Source of the DNA: Paraburkholderia translucens
GTDB taxonomy: Bacteria; Pseudomonadota; Gammaproteobacteria; Burkholderiales; Burkholderiaceae
Length of the DNA stretch: 64,000 bases
Reading direction: 5' to 3'
Assembly (NCBI RefSeq): GCF_020881035.1
Contig: NZ_JAJITC010000005.1
Span: forward strand, 310,001 to 374,000
The position numbers were made by a program, and so were the translations under genes. The notes under the pieces are model-generated. The model was not told the DNA's origin. It searched no databases and saw only the letters and a list, made by a program, of their open reading frames with translations. This document shows positions 37,082-45,554 of this stretch, piece by piece (the first letter of the stretch is position 1; the number at the start of each line of letters is the position of its first letter).

Positions 37082-37901
37082 AATGAAAATCGCCGATCTC
37101 GGCGGCATCAAATTGCATTACGACGACGTGGGCGAAGGGCCGGCATTGATCCTGATCCACGGCTCCGGCCCCGGCGCCAGTGGCCGCGCGAACTTCATCC
37201 GGAACATCGAAGCCCTGTCGAAGGACTTCCGCGTGATCGTTCCGGATCTGCCGGGATTCGGCCAATCCGACATGAAGCCGGCGGGCACGCCGATTCCGGG
37301 CTGGTGGGCCGACAAAATCGTCGAACTGCTCGACCATCTCGACATCGCTAAGGCTCACTTCGTCGGCAATTCGCTTGGCGGCGCCATCACCCTCAAGATC
37401 GCCATGGAAAGCCCGTCGCGCGTCGATCGCATGATCCTGATGGGACCCGGCGGCGGCACACCGGTCACTTCGGTGTTCCCGACCGAAGGCATCAAGACGC
37501 TGGTGAGCTTTTACGACGGCCCCGGCCCGTCACTGGAGCGGTTGAAGGCATTCATCAATCAGTTCGTCTATGACCCGTCGCAGATCACCGAAGAACTGCT
37601 CGCCGAACGCCTCAAGGCGGCCATGGATCCGCGCGTCATCGCGCAACCGCCGATGCGTTTGGGCCCCGGCGTCGCGTTCGAAGAACTATGGCGCGATCCG
37701 CGCATGGCCAAACTGCCGCATGAAACCCTGATCATCTGGGGCCGCGAAGACCGCGTCATGCCGCTGGATACCGGCTTCGTGCTGATGAAGCAGATTCCTC
37801 GCGCACGCTTGCTCGTGATGCCGCAGTGCGGTCACTGGGCGCAGTGGGAACACGCAGATGAGTTCAACAAGACCGTGTTGGGGTTTCTCAAGAATGACTG
37901 A
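37068..37901 (+). CDS. Alpha/beta hydrolase, meta-cleavage product (C-C bond) hydrolase
   Basis: A 277-residue hydrolase of the BphD/MhpC/HbpD group. The oxyanion region reads LILIHGSGPGASGRANF, the nucleophile Ser is in VGNSLGGA, Asp is in WGREDRVMPLD and His in CGHWAQWE. It should split the ring-opened 2-hydroxy-6-oxo-diene acid into 2-hydroxypenta-2,4-dienoate and a carboxylic acid. The ATG at 37068 has AGGA 8 bases upstream. It is coupled to both neighbours (14-base and 8-base overlaps). Confidence 0.92.
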   Translation: MQMAEMKIADLGGIKLHYDDVGEGPALILIHGSGPGASGRANFIRNIEALSKDFRVIVPDLPGFGQSDMKPAGTPIPGWWADKIVELLDHLDIAKAHFVGNSLGGAITLKIAMESPSRVDRMILMGPGGGTPVTSVFPTEGIKTLVSFYDGPGPSLERLKAFINQFVYDPSQITEELLAERLKAAMDPRVIAQPPMRLGPGVAFEELWRDPRMAKLPHETLIIWGREDRVMPLDTGFVLMKQIPRARLLVMPQCGHWAQWEHADEFNKTVLGFLKND

Positions 37902-39435
37902 GACGAATCAGAAATACGACGCCGATGTCGCCATCATCGGCTACGGACCGAGCGGCGTGGCCGCCGCCAATGTGCTGGGCCAGCGCGGCATCAAGACCAT
38001 TGCGATCGAGCGGTTCAAGGACATCTATGCCCGCGCCCGCGCGGTGACGATTAATGACTGGACGATGCGCATCGTTCAGGATATGGGCCTCGCGCAGCAG
38101 CAACTGGCCGTGATGGACGACGTGCACTCGATGCGCTGGGTCGACTACGAAGGGCGTCAGCTCACGTCGATGCCGTTTCCGTCCAGCAGCTTCGGTTTTG
38201 CCTCGTCCTATTGTCTGTACCAGCCGGCCATGGAGCGCGTGCTGCGTGAAGGCGCTGAGCGTTACGAGAATGTGGAGGTGCGCTACGAGCGCGAAATGTC
38301 GTCGATCAGGCAGGACCAGGATGGCGTCACCATCGAGACGAAGAATCTTGTCACCGGTGAGTGCGAAACGATTCGCGCGAAGTACGCACTGGCTTGCGAT
38401 GGCGGTTCCAGCAGCACGCGCGAACAACTTGGCGTCAAGCTCATCGGGGATACGTTGTCGGTGCGCTGGGTGGTGATCGACTGCCGCGTCAAGCGTTGGT
38501 GGCCGAATCGACATATGCACACCTTCTGGTCGGACGCGCGCCGTCCGGTGGTGGACATTCCCCTCGGCCTCGGCAACCATCGCTGGGAATTCCCGCTCAA
38601 CCAGGATGAAAGCGACAAGGATTTCCAAAGCCATGAGCAGTTGTGGAAGCTGCTCAATTCGCTGGGCGTGACAGAGAACGAAGTCGAGATTCACCAGCAC
38701 GCTTTCTACAACCATCACGTGCGCTTTGCCGATCGTTGGCGCGTCGGCCGCGTCCTGCTGTGCGGCGATGCCGCGCATCTTATGCCACCGTGGGCCGGCA
38801 ACGGCATGCAGTCCGGCATACGCGATGCGCAGAACGCCAGCCTGAAGCTGGTGGAAGTGTTGGAAGGCCGCTTGCCGGAAACGCTGCTCGACACCTACGA
38901 GCAGGAACGCGCGCCGGACGTTGAACGCTACACGAAGATCTCGGTCGGCCTCGGCATGATCATCAAGCGCGAATTGAGCGACGCGCAGGTCGCCGCGATG
39001 ATGGAAGAAGAACGCGCCTCAGGCGATTTGCCGATGGTGTTGCGCCCGCCTCACTACCAGCGAGGCTGGCTGCAAACAGGCGAAGGCAGCAAGAAGGTGG
39101 TCGGCAAGTTCCTGCCGCAGCCACTCGCGGCCAACTGCAAGGGACAGGTCGGGCGCCTCGACGACCTCACCGGCAATGGCCTCATCGTGCTCGGCGCGAA
39201 CACGGACCCGGCAAGCAAGCTCGATGCTAAACAGAAGGCCGCCTGGGAAAAACTGGGCGCGACCTTCATCGCGGTGCGTTCGGCCGACCAGCGCGCACAA
39301 GCCGACAACGACGTGGTGGACATCAACGGGGAGCTCATCGCCTGGATGCAAAAGGAAGACGTGGATGTCGTCGTAGTGCGCCAGGACAAGATCATCGCCG
39401 CAGCCAGCGGCAATCTCGACGTACCCGCGTTGTGA
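37894..39435 (+). CDS. FAD-dependent aromatic hydroxylase (MhpA/HbpA-like)
   Basis: A 513-residue flavoprotein monooxygenase of the MhpA family. The N-terminal dinucleotide motif is IIGYGPSGVAAA, the DG motif is ACDGGSSSTREQ and the FAD/GD motif is LLCGDAAHLMPPWAGNG. The thioredoxin-like C-terminal domain (about 400-513) is present. It would ortho-hydroxylate a phenol to the catechol for the extradiol enzyme. It is about 40 residues shorter than E. coli MhpA. It is the last intact gene of the operon; directly after its stop comes a porin remnant. The substrate (3-hydroxyphenylpropionate, 2-hydroxybiphenyl or similar) is not decided by sequence. Confidence 0.9.
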   Translation: MTETNQKYDADVAIIGYGPSGVAAANVLGQRGIKTIAIERFKDIYARARAVTINDWTMRIVQDMGLAQQQLAVMDDVHSMRWVDYEGRQLTSMPFPSSSFGFASSYCLYQPAMERVLREGAERYENVEVRYEREMSSIRQDQDGVTIETKNLVTGECETIRAKYALACDGGSSSTREQLGVKLIGDTLSVRWVVIDCRVKRWWPNRHMHTFWSDARRPVVDIPLGLGNHRWEFPLNQDESDKDFQSHEQLWKLLNSLGVTENEVEIHQHAFYNHHVRFADRWRVGRVLLCGDAAHLMPPWAGNGMQSGIRDAQNASLKLVEVLEGRLPETLLDTYEQERAPDVERYTKISVGLGMIIKRELSDAQVAAMMEEERASGDLPMVLRPPHYQRGWLQTGEGSKKVVGKFLPQPLAANCKGQVGRLDDLTGNGLIVLGANTDPASKLDAKQKAAWEKLGATFIAVRSADQRAQADNDVVDINGELIAWMQKEDVDVVVVRQDKIIAAASGNLDVPAL

Positions 39436-39456
39436 CGTAACAGGTGGAGACGGCGT

Positions 39457-39732
39457 CAGGTCGGCGCAAGCTGGCAGATTACGCCCGCGTGGTCGGTGGG
39501 TGCGAGCTATGTGTACATGAAGATGAACGACGTTCTCGACAACAATCATGCGAACCAGTTTGGCACAACGTTGAATTATTCGCTGTCGAAGAGAACGATG
39601 GTCTATGCTCAAGGCGTTTACCAGCGCGCGAACTCAGGTGCCCAGGCCGCGGTCAACGGAATCATGGACCTGGCGGAATCGTCGAGCAACGCGACGCAAG
39701 CGATTGCCCGCGTCGGCCTGCACACTGTTTTC
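39457..39732 (+). pseudogene. Gram-negative porin, C-terminal remnant
   Basis: In one frame the sequence reads QVGASWQITPAWSVGASYVY, then LNYSLSKRTMVYAQGVYQRA and ATQAIARVGLHTVF, matching the last strands of a Burkholderia/Omp32-type trimeric porin, including the closing aromatic residue. No start codon or N-terminal part exists, and the codon after the terminal Phe is CGA rather than a stop. It begins 21 bases after the hydroxylase stop, so a deletion joined the operon end to the porin end. Confidence 0.7.
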
Positions 39733-39748
39733 CGACGCCTCACGGTAT

Positions 39749-39785
39749 GTACCGATCGGTCCGACAGCGGGTACCGATCGGTACC
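39749..39785. promoter_or_regulatory. Two tandem TetR-type palindromes
   Basis: GTACCGATCGGT occurs at 39749-39760 and again at 39771-39782, 22 bases apart. Both contain the palindrome ACCGATCGGT, and the second extends to the perfect 16-base GGTACCGATCGGTACC (39770-39785). This is the style of a TetR-family operator. No TetR gene is adjacent. The sites lie 134 bases upstream of the haloacid dehalogenase gene. The rest of 39733-39918 shows no gene. Confidence 0.5.
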
Positions 39786-39918
39786 GTTCGATAGGAGTCG
39801 AACCTCGCGTGAGCATGGCTCGTGTCATGCCACGCGCGGTGATCACAGTTTGCGCCGAGCGACGTCCTGCGCGGCATGATCGTCTTGCTGTCAACACCTC
39901 CAATCACAGAGGAAGGTC

Positions 39919-40653
39919 ATGGATATCGACTCGGCCCCTCAAACCGGCATCAAAGCATTCGTATTCGATGTCTTCGGCACCGTCGTCGACTGGCGCAGCG
40001 GTGTCGCGCGCGAAGCGCAACTGTTTCTGAAGCGGCACGCGCCGGAAATCGATGCGTCCGAATTCGCGGATGCATGGCGTCGCGAGTATTCGCCAGCGAT
40101 GGAAGAAGTGCGTAGCGGACGCAGACCCTATGTGCGGCTCGACGTACTGCACCGCGAAAACCTCGTCAAAGTGCTCGCGCATTTCGGCATCGCCAACGCT
40201 CCCGAGCCGGAGATCGACGAGCTGAACCTCGCCTGGCACCGCCTCGACCCATGGCCAGATGCCGTCGACGCGTTGAATCGACTGAAGCAGCGTTTCATCA
40301 TTGCGCCGCTTTCGAATGGGAACATTCGCTTGATGGTGGACGTGGCAAAGCGTGCCCGTCTGCCGTGGGATGCCATTCTTGGTGCGGAGGTCGTCCGCGC
40401 TTACAAGCCCTCGCCACGGGTCTATAGCGAAACGGCAGAGATTCTGGCCATCGAGCCGCGCGAGCTATGCCTTGTCGCCGCGCATAACAACGATCTCGCT
40501 GCCGCGCGACGTGTCGGCCTAAGCACCGCATTCGTGCTGCGGCCGACGGAACATGGTCCCGCGCAGACGAGCGATCTGAAGGCCGAAGAGGCGTGGGACT
40601 TCGTCGTCGGCGATCTGAACCAACTCGCCACACAACTAGGCTGCATGCAGTGA
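39919..40653 (+). CDS. Haloacid dehalogenase, type II
   Basis: A 244-residue HAD-superfamily hydrolase of the (S)-2-haloacid dehalogenase type. The nucleophile is D17 in FVFDVFGTVVDW, motif II is PLSNGN, the conserved Lys is in YKPSPRVY, and motif III appears as LVAAHNNDLAAAR with the family-specific Asn/Asp. AGAGGAAGG precedes the ATG. It would hydrolyse short 2-halo acids or a related compound. It stands alone downstream of the two TetR-type palindromes. Confidence 0.9.
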   Translation: MDIDSAPQTGIKAFVFDVFGTVVDWRSGVAREAQLFLKRHAPEIDASEFADAWRREYSPAMEEVRSGRRPYVRLDVLHRENLVKVLAHFGIANAPEPEIDELNLAWHRLDPWPDAVDALNRLKQRFIIAPLSNGNIRLMVDVAKRARLPWDAILGAEVVRAYKPSPRVYSETAEILAIEPRELCLVAAHNNDLAAARRVGLSTAFVLRPTEHGPAQTSDLKAEEAWDFVVGDLNQLATQLGCMQ

Positions 40654-40777
40654 CCTCGGCCCCGAGGACGCGCCCGCGCTGCCCGAGGCGGCATAAAAAT
40701 CACGGGATGTGATATTTGTTCGTTCGAGGCCCCGCCGACGCGGAGCCTACGTGAGTAAGCCACCCGGAGTCTTCACA

Positions 40778-41191
40778 TCACTTTCCGTCACAGCAAGTGT
40801 TAGGGCAACCGGGGGATAGTTCGATCTCAACGCGCCGGATCTTCTGAGGCTGCTCGACTAAATGCTCAAAAGGCTTGTAAATGCCAGACCGCACGTCGTA
40901 TGGAACCTCAGTAAGACCAAATTGCATCAGCATTGCCTTTGCTGTATCCGCCCGCTCCGCTGCCAATTTTTTGGGCTCCTTTTCGCTTTCCTCAGCTACC
41001 CCTCCGATGGATATGACCTCTTGAATAGGGTACTTAAGATGCATGTCGACAGCCCAATTTGCCAATTTTAAAACCTGCTCCGTCGACACCTGAGCCGAAT
41101 TTCTTTCAAAATACAGGTCAATATTTTGACCAGAAAGATTTTCAGATGTGTCGCATGCTTGTGCGCTGAGAGACAGCAGCCCAAAAGACAA
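40778..41191 (-). CDS. Exported OmpA-like domain protein, candidate immunity protein
   Basis: About 137 residues from a TTG at 41191; the true start is uncertain because no ATG or GTG and no ribosome binding site precedes the hydrophobic segment (LIALSFGLLSLSAQA). That segment looks like a secretion signal ending AQA-C. The body has the OmpA C-terminal pattern: NIDLYFERNSAQVSTEQ, VISIGGVAEESEKE, LAAERADTAKAMLMQFGL and IRRVEIELSPG, then a Cys-rich tail (CPNTCCDGK). It follows the M35 peptidase gene with only about 10 bases between, so expression is coupled. A periplasmic location suits protection against the neighbouring peptidase; this role is inference. Confidence 0.65.
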   Translation of the reverse strand: MSFGLLSLSAQACDTSENLSGQNIDLYFERNSAQVSTEQVLKLANWAVDMHLKYPIQEVISIGGVAEESEKEPKKLAAERADTAKAMLMQFGLTEVPYDVRSGIYKPFEHLVEQPQKIRRVEIELSPGCPNTCCDGK

Positions 41192-41201
41192 GGCGATGAG
41201 A

Positions 41202-41897
41202 TTAGTATTCGTACACGATGTACCCCGCGAGACTGTCTGCAGTGTTGATTGCCTGCCGCGGATTCTGCTGCCCCCAGATCGGCAAGAATCGTGTGATCGT
41301 ATACTTCCAATCCTTGCTGCCGAACGTGTCCGTAAAGTGCGTGCACTCATGAATGATCGTTGATAACTTAGAATCGGCTCCCGACGAGAAATCACGCATT
41401 TCGCAAAAAGCCTGGTGAATGCTGATGGTATGAGAGGCTGTATCCGGGGCGCAAACGTGCGCCGCGGAGCCGCTACTAACCGGTTGCGGCAAACACCCAA
41501 GAACATGGTCAAGTTCTGGAGACTGACGAACGAAACTCCTTGGTTGAAGATTGCGCATAATCCTATTGACTGCAGTAAAGCCTTGAATCAGTAGATTACG
41601 CGTCGCGTCATCTTTCATGCCGAACCATTTTGTGACACGGACCCGCTCCGAAGCATCCCACGTCTTCAACGCGGCAATTCGCTTGTCGACCAATGCAACA
41701 GCATCGTCGCGCAATGCCATGACCTTGGCGCGAAATTCGGCATCCGTCATGTTTGGGCATATAGGCGTGGTATCCACCGTCACATAGACCATTGAACCGG
41801 AGTTCGTGTTCGTCACAGCCCCCGAATGCACCACGAACCATTCTTCGTTTTCGATTACCTTGAAGCCGTACTTGTTGTTCCTGTCAAAATCATTCAT
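41202..41897 (-). CDS. M35-type (aspzincin) zinc metallo-endopeptidase, candidate secreted effector
   Basis: A 231-residue protein. The zinc motif HECTH is at 183-187, followed by FGSKDWKY, in which D196 is the probable third ligand, and by NTADSLAGYIVYEY, the closing segment typical of Aspzincin_M35 domains. The middle (WFGMKDDATRNLLIQGFTAV) also fits M35. There is no signal peptide, so export would need a dedicated route. It is followed by an OmpA-like exported protein and preceded by a fragment of a secretion-associated domain. Its codons are far more A/T-rich than the neighbours (a hand count of 41101-41160, in the next gene, gives 20 G+C of 60), which points to horizontal acquisition. 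Function as a T6SS effector is inference. Confidence 0.75.
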   Translation of the reverse strand: MNDFDRNNKYGFKVIENEEWFVVHSGAVTNTNSGSMVYVTVDTTPICPNMTDAEFRAKVMALRDDAVALVDKRIAALKTWDASERVRVTKWFGMKDDATRNLLIQGFTAVNRIMRNLQPRSFVRQSPELDHVLGCLPQPVSSGSAAHVCAPDTASHTISIHQAFCEMRDFSSGADSKLSTIIHECTHFTDTFGSKDWKYTITRFLPIWGQQNPRQAINTADSLAGYIVYEY

Positions 41898-41965
41898 GCT
41901 CGCACTTGCCTTCTGTTCAATGTTTCATTTGAAGTATTAGCCGCTGGCTTACGTCTGCAATAACT

Positions 41966-42214
41966 TCAGACGCGTGCTCGAACGTCGGAAATCTCGAATG
42001 TGACGTGCTTCGCGAATTTCGTGCTGATACCTTGCGTGCGGCCCTGCGCGTCTGTAACGCCACGGGCGATAACCTTCGAACCATCGCGCACCTGATATCG
42101 TATGTTGGCGACCGGCCGCCCGTTCCGGTCACATACCGTGAACTGCTCTCCGAACCGCGTGGGAGTGCGCTCGCGACAATCGCATGCCCATGCGTAGCCC
42201 AAAGCGTCAACCAT
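41966..42214 (-). pseudogene. Fragment of a PAAR/VgrG-associated C-terminal domain
   Basis: An 82-codon frame from ATG 42214: ACDCRERTPTRFGEQF, TVCDRNGRPVANIRYQVRDG and ARGVTDAQGRTQGISTKFAK. Domains with this FxEQFxVxDxxGxPxxNxxYxV pattern are known to me as C-terminal modules of PAAR- or VgrG-like type VI proteins in Burkholderia. The N-terminal part is missing and unrelated sequence lies upstream. It is 68 bases before the M35 gene on the same strand. It could be a small intact protein, but truncation is more likely. Confidence 0.45.
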
Positions 42215-42238
42215 ATCGTAACCATTTGAATACGAGGA

Positions 42239-42435
42239 TTGACGGCCCGAGCGCAAGGTTCGCCGCGCGCGGGGCGGAGACGGTCGCGCTCGCATCGTCG
42301 TCGAAGATGAACACGGCGTCGCGGTTCGTGATCGGCGCCATCACGCTCGCTCAGACCATCGTGGTCGAGAAGAAAACCAGCGCGGAATTGACGAAGCCCA
42401 CCGAAGCGGCGGGGGTGACTGTGGTGAGGGCGTAA
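42239..42435 (+). pseudogene. Unidentified C-terminal gene fragment
   Basis: An in-frame stretch reads IDGPSARFAARGAETVALAS, then ASRFVIGAITLAQTIVVEKK and ending AAGVTVVRA. It looks like real protein but has no credible start and abuts the secretion-domain fragment head to head. I do not recognise the family. Confidence 0.3.
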
Positions 42436-42670
42436 GGCGTGTCAAAGCCGACACCCCCGCCCGTCAATCATCCATTGGCCGTTCGCGCGCGCCTGCAAAT
42501 GCGAATTCGCCCGCCCGCTTCCAAACAAAGACAAAACGAGCGACTTTTGGAGTGCTAGGATGACGCCCGCAACCCGACGTGTTCCGCGAAACGACACGGC
42601 CGGGTTGCAGGCACGATAGTGAAATCGTTGCAATGTGTAGCCTGATACTCAAGTAAAGAGGAGACACTCA
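42436..42670 (+). other. Leader region of the solute-binding protein gene
   Basis: These bases contain no gene. AGAGGAGA just before 42671 is the ribosome binding site of the downstream gene. No convincing promoter was found by eye. Confidence 0.4.
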
Positions 42671-43471
42671 ATGAAACTTTCGAAGCTGCTCATCAACGCG
42701 CTGGCGCTCTGCGCCTTCAGCTTCACCGCGGTCGCGGCTCATGCCGAAGATCTGCTCGACTCGGTCAAGCAGGCCGGAGTCCTGAAGATCGGTCTCGAAG
42801 GCACCTATCCGCCGTTCGACTCGCGCAACAAGGACGGCGAACTCGAAGGCTTCGATGTCGATGTCGCGAAAGCCGTGGCTGCCAAGCTCGGCGTGAAGCC
42901 GGTGTTCATTCCTACCGAGTGGAGCGGCATTATCGCGGCATTGCAAAGCGGCAAATTCGACGTGATCATCAACCAGGTCACCATTACGCCGCAACGCAAG
43001 CAGATTCTCGATTTCAGTCAGCCGTACACGTACTCGGCCGCGCAATTGATCCAACGCGCAGACGACAAGCGCGAGTTCACGTCGCTGGACGAATTCAAGG
43101 GCGACAAGAAGATCGGCGTGACGCTCGGCACCAACTACGACCAGATGGCGCGCGCCGTGCCGGGCATCAACGTGCTGACTTATCCCGGCGCGCCCGAGAA
43201 GCTGCGCGATCTGGCCGCGAAGCGTATCGACGCGACGATCGACGACCGGCTGATGCTGCCGTATATCATCAAGAACTCCCAGTTGCCTCTGCGCACGGGC
43301 GCTTTGCTCAAAGGCGCCGATCAGGAGATGGGCATCCCGTTCCGCAAGGACAATCCGAAGTTCGCGAAAGCACTCGACGATGCGTTGACCCAACTGAAGC
43401 AGGACGGCACGCTGAAAAAAATCTCCGTTCATTGGTTCGGCACCGACGTGACGCAGCCTATCGCGCAGTAA
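42671..43471 (+). CDS. ABC transporter substrate-binding protein, cystine/polar amino acid type
   Basis: A 266-residue periplasmic protein of solute-binding family 3. The signal peptide (about 1-25) ends AHA-ED. Conserved blocks are VLKIGLEGTYPPFDSRNKDG, ELEGFDVDVAKAVAAKLGV, GKFDVIINQVTITPQRKQIL and FRKDNPKFAKALDDAL. The family look is that of cystine-binding TcyJ/FliY proteins. No permease or ATPase gene is adjacent, so partners must lie elsewhere. A strong hairpin follows the gene. Confidence 0.9.
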   Translation: MKLSKLLINALALCAFSFTAVAAHAEDLLDSVKQAGVLKIGLEGTYPPFDSRNKDGELEGFDVDVAKAVAAKLGVKPVFIPTEWSGIIAALQSGKFDVIINQVTITPQRKQILDFSQPYTYSAAQLIQRADDKREFTSLDEFKGDKKIGVTLGTNYDQMARAVPGINVLTYPGAPEKLRDLAAKRIDATIDDRLMLPYIIKNSQLPLRTGALLKGADQEMGIPFRKDNPKFAKALDDALTQLKQDGTLKKISVHWFGTDVTQPIAQ

Positions 43472-43487
43472 TTCTCTCGTCGTTTTG

Positions 43488-43527
43488 CGTACCTGCGCCG
43501 GCTTTGCGGAGAGCCGGCGCAGGTACG
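43488..43527 (+). terminator. Hairpin terminator after the binding-protein gene
   Basis: A perfect 16-base stem, 43488-43503 with 43512-43527, and an 8-base loop, 17 bases after the stop codon. No T run follows, so Rho-independent action is inferred from stem strength and position. Confidence 0.65.
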
Positions 43528-43831
43528 TCGCTTGCTCAGCAAGCGGTTTCTTCCGCGCAAGCGCTCGCTCTCAACCCTTCCATTGCTTCGATCGCGAAGC
43601 ACGCGCAAATTCGCCATTGCGCGCACCATCCCCCTTCGTTCATCACGTTCCATTCTTCATGCTGAGTGCATGCAGGATGTGCTGCGCCGCAGTTGCCTGA
43701 TGCTGTGAAAGCGTGCGATGCTTTGGAAGCCATTCAACCGGCCGTCTCGTGTCGGACTCGCATGTCGCCGGGAGGGGGCATCGAGTGGCATGCGAAGAGA
43801 CCAGTGAAATGCCAACAACCTTGGAGGCATC
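43528..43831 (+). other. Intergenic region upstream of trehalase
   Basis: Nothing gene-like is seen in these 304 bases. GGAGG at the right end is the trehalase ribosome binding site. Open frames here lack a plausible start or protein-like composition. Confidence 0.4.
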
Positions 43832-45508
43832 ATGAGCATTCTGTCACTGTCTCGCACCTGTGCCGTATCCAACCTGCATCGTTTCCCCAGCTCAGCTCAG
43901 TACGTCATGCCGCGGCGATCCCCGATCGCGATCGGCATCGCATGCGTCGCCACGCTCGTCTTCGCATCCGCGAGCTGTCTCGCCGATACCCAGGTTGGCT
44001 CCCCGCTGCCGCCCGCGCCCGATATCCTGTACGGCGATCTGTTCGTCGCCGTGCAAACCGCGCAGATCTTCAGCGATCAGAAGACTTTCGTCGACGCGAC
44101 GCCGAATGGCAGCCCCGCCGCGATCGTGCAGCTGTACGAAACGCAAAAGAACCAGCCGGGCTTTTCGCTGCAGACGTTCGTCAACCAGTACTTCACGCCG
44201 CCGCCTGATCAGAGCATCACGCCGCCGCCCAACCAGAGTCTGCGCGAGCACATCGACTGGCTGTGGTCCGGCCTCACGCGCACGACGACGAGCGTGCCCG
44301 ACTACAGCTCGCTGATCCCGATGCCCAAACCGTACGTCGTGCCCGGTGGCCGCTTTCGCGAAGGCTACTACTGGGATACCTATTTCACGATGCTCGGCCT
44401 GCAGGAATCCGGACGGGAAGATCTCGTCGACGACATGCTCGACAACTTCGCGTACATGATCGACACATACGGGCATATTCCGAACGGCAATCGCACGTAC
44501 TATCTGAGCCGTTCGCAGCCGCCGTTCTATTCGTATATGGTCGAACTCGCGGCCCAGAAGGAAGGCAATACGGTCTATCAAAAGTACCTGCCCGAGTTAC
44601 GCAAGGAGTACGCGTACTGGATGCAGGGTGAGGCCAACACGCCGCGCGGCGGCGCGACGCGCAATGTGGTCGTGCTCGACGACGGCACCGTGCTTAACCG
44701 CTACTGGGACGAACTGGACACGCCGCGCGACGAGTCGTATCTCGAGGATATACAGACAGCGAAGCAGGCAAGCGGCCGGCCGGCCAACCAGGTCTATCGC
44801 GATCTGCGCGCGACCGCGGAAAGCGGCTGGGATTTCAGCTCGCGCTGGTTCGGCGACAACCAGACGCTCGCCACGGTGCGAACCACATCGATCGTCCCTG
44901 TCGATCTGAACAGCCTGTTGTTCCATCTCGAGACGACGATCGCGCGCGGCTGCTCGGTGACACGCGACTTCGGCTGCGTCGCGCAGTTCATCGGCCACGC
45001 AGCGCGGCGCGCGGAAGGCATCAACCGCTATCTATGGAATAGCAAGGGCTACTACGGCGACTACGACTGGCAACTCCGAAAGGAACGCGACAATCAGACG
45101 CCGGCGATGCTGTATCCGTTGATGGCCGGTGTGGCGTGGCCCGATCGCGCGTGGAAGACCGCGCAGACCGTGCAGAACGTGCTGCTCAAGCAGGGCGGCC
45201 TCGCGACGTCGACCTATAACACCACGCAGCAATGGGATGCACCGAACGGTTGGGCGCCGTTGCACTGGATCGCGATTCAGGGCCTCAAACGCTATGGACG
45301 CGCGGACCTCGCGAAGCCGATCGGCACACGCTTTCTCGCGGACGTCGAGAACGTCTACAAGACGCAGCAGAAGCTCGTCGAGAAGTACGTCGTGGAAGGT
45401 GCGGGCGAAGGCGGCGGCGGGGGCGGCGAGTACCCGTTGCAGGACGGTTTCGGCTGGACCAATGGCGTGACGTTGATGCTGCTCGATCTGTACGGGAATG
45501 GGCAGTGA
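43832..45508 (+). CDS. treA: Periplasmic trehalase, glycoside hydrolase family 37
   Basis: A 558-residue enzyme hydrolysing trehalose to two glucoses. The export signal is the hydrophobic run [18 protein letters not shown]; a start at 43832 follows GGAGG, while [10 protein letters not shown] at 43907 would give a shorter signal. Trehalase signatures are present: [15 protein letters not shown] and [15 protein letters not shown], plus the Gly-rich loop [20 protein letters not shown] near the C-terminus. It would let the cell use external trehalose. A hairpin follows the stop codon. Confidence 0.95.
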   Translation: MSILSLSRTCAVSNLHRFPSSAQYVMPRRSPIAIGIACVATLVFASASCLADTQVGSPLPPAPDILYGDLFVAVQTAQIFSDQKTFVDATPNGSPAAIVQLYETQKNQPGFSLQTFVNQYFTPPPDQSITPPPNQSLREHIDWLWSGLTRTTTSVPDYSSLIPMPKPYVVPGGRFREGYYWDTYFTMLGLQESGREDLVDDMLDNFAYMIDTYGHIPNGNRTYYLSRSQPPFYSYMVELAAQKEGNTVYQKYLPELRKEYAYWMQGEANTPRGGATRNVVVLDDGTVLNRYWDELDTPRDESYLEDIQTAKQASGRPANQVYRDLRATAESGWDFSSRWFGDNQTLATVRTTSIVPVDLNSLLFHLETTIARGCSVTRDFGCVAQFIGHAARRAEGINRYLWNSKGYYGDYDWQLRKERDNQTPAMLYPLMAGVAWPDRAWKTAQTVQNVLLKQGGLATSTYNTTQQWDAPNGWAPLHWIAIQGLKRYGRADLAKPIGTRFLADVENVYKTQQKLVEKYVVEGAGEGGGGGGEYPLQDGFGWTNGVTLMLLDLYGNGQ

Positions 45509-45529
45509 ATTGCCGGATCGTGATAGCGG

Positions 45530-45554
45530 AACCGCCGGCTTTAGGCTGGCGGTT
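45530..45554 (+). terminator. Hairpin terminator after trehalase
   Basis: AACCGCC (45530-45536) pairs with GGCGGTT (45548-45554), with further wobble pairing in the loop, 21 bases after the stop codon. A short T-containing tract (TTGT) follows. Confidence 0.6.

Noticed and set aside
37068..37901. Calling the hydrolase a 3-oxoadipate enol-lactonase
   Set aside because: Operon context with an extradiol dioxygenase and the RANF/GNSLGGA motifs fit the C-C bond hydrolases better.
40778..41512. Long upstream extension of the OmpA-like protein
   Set aside because: The extension overlaps the M35 gene antisense of its codon pattern, is Arg/Ser-rich and would bury the secretion signal.
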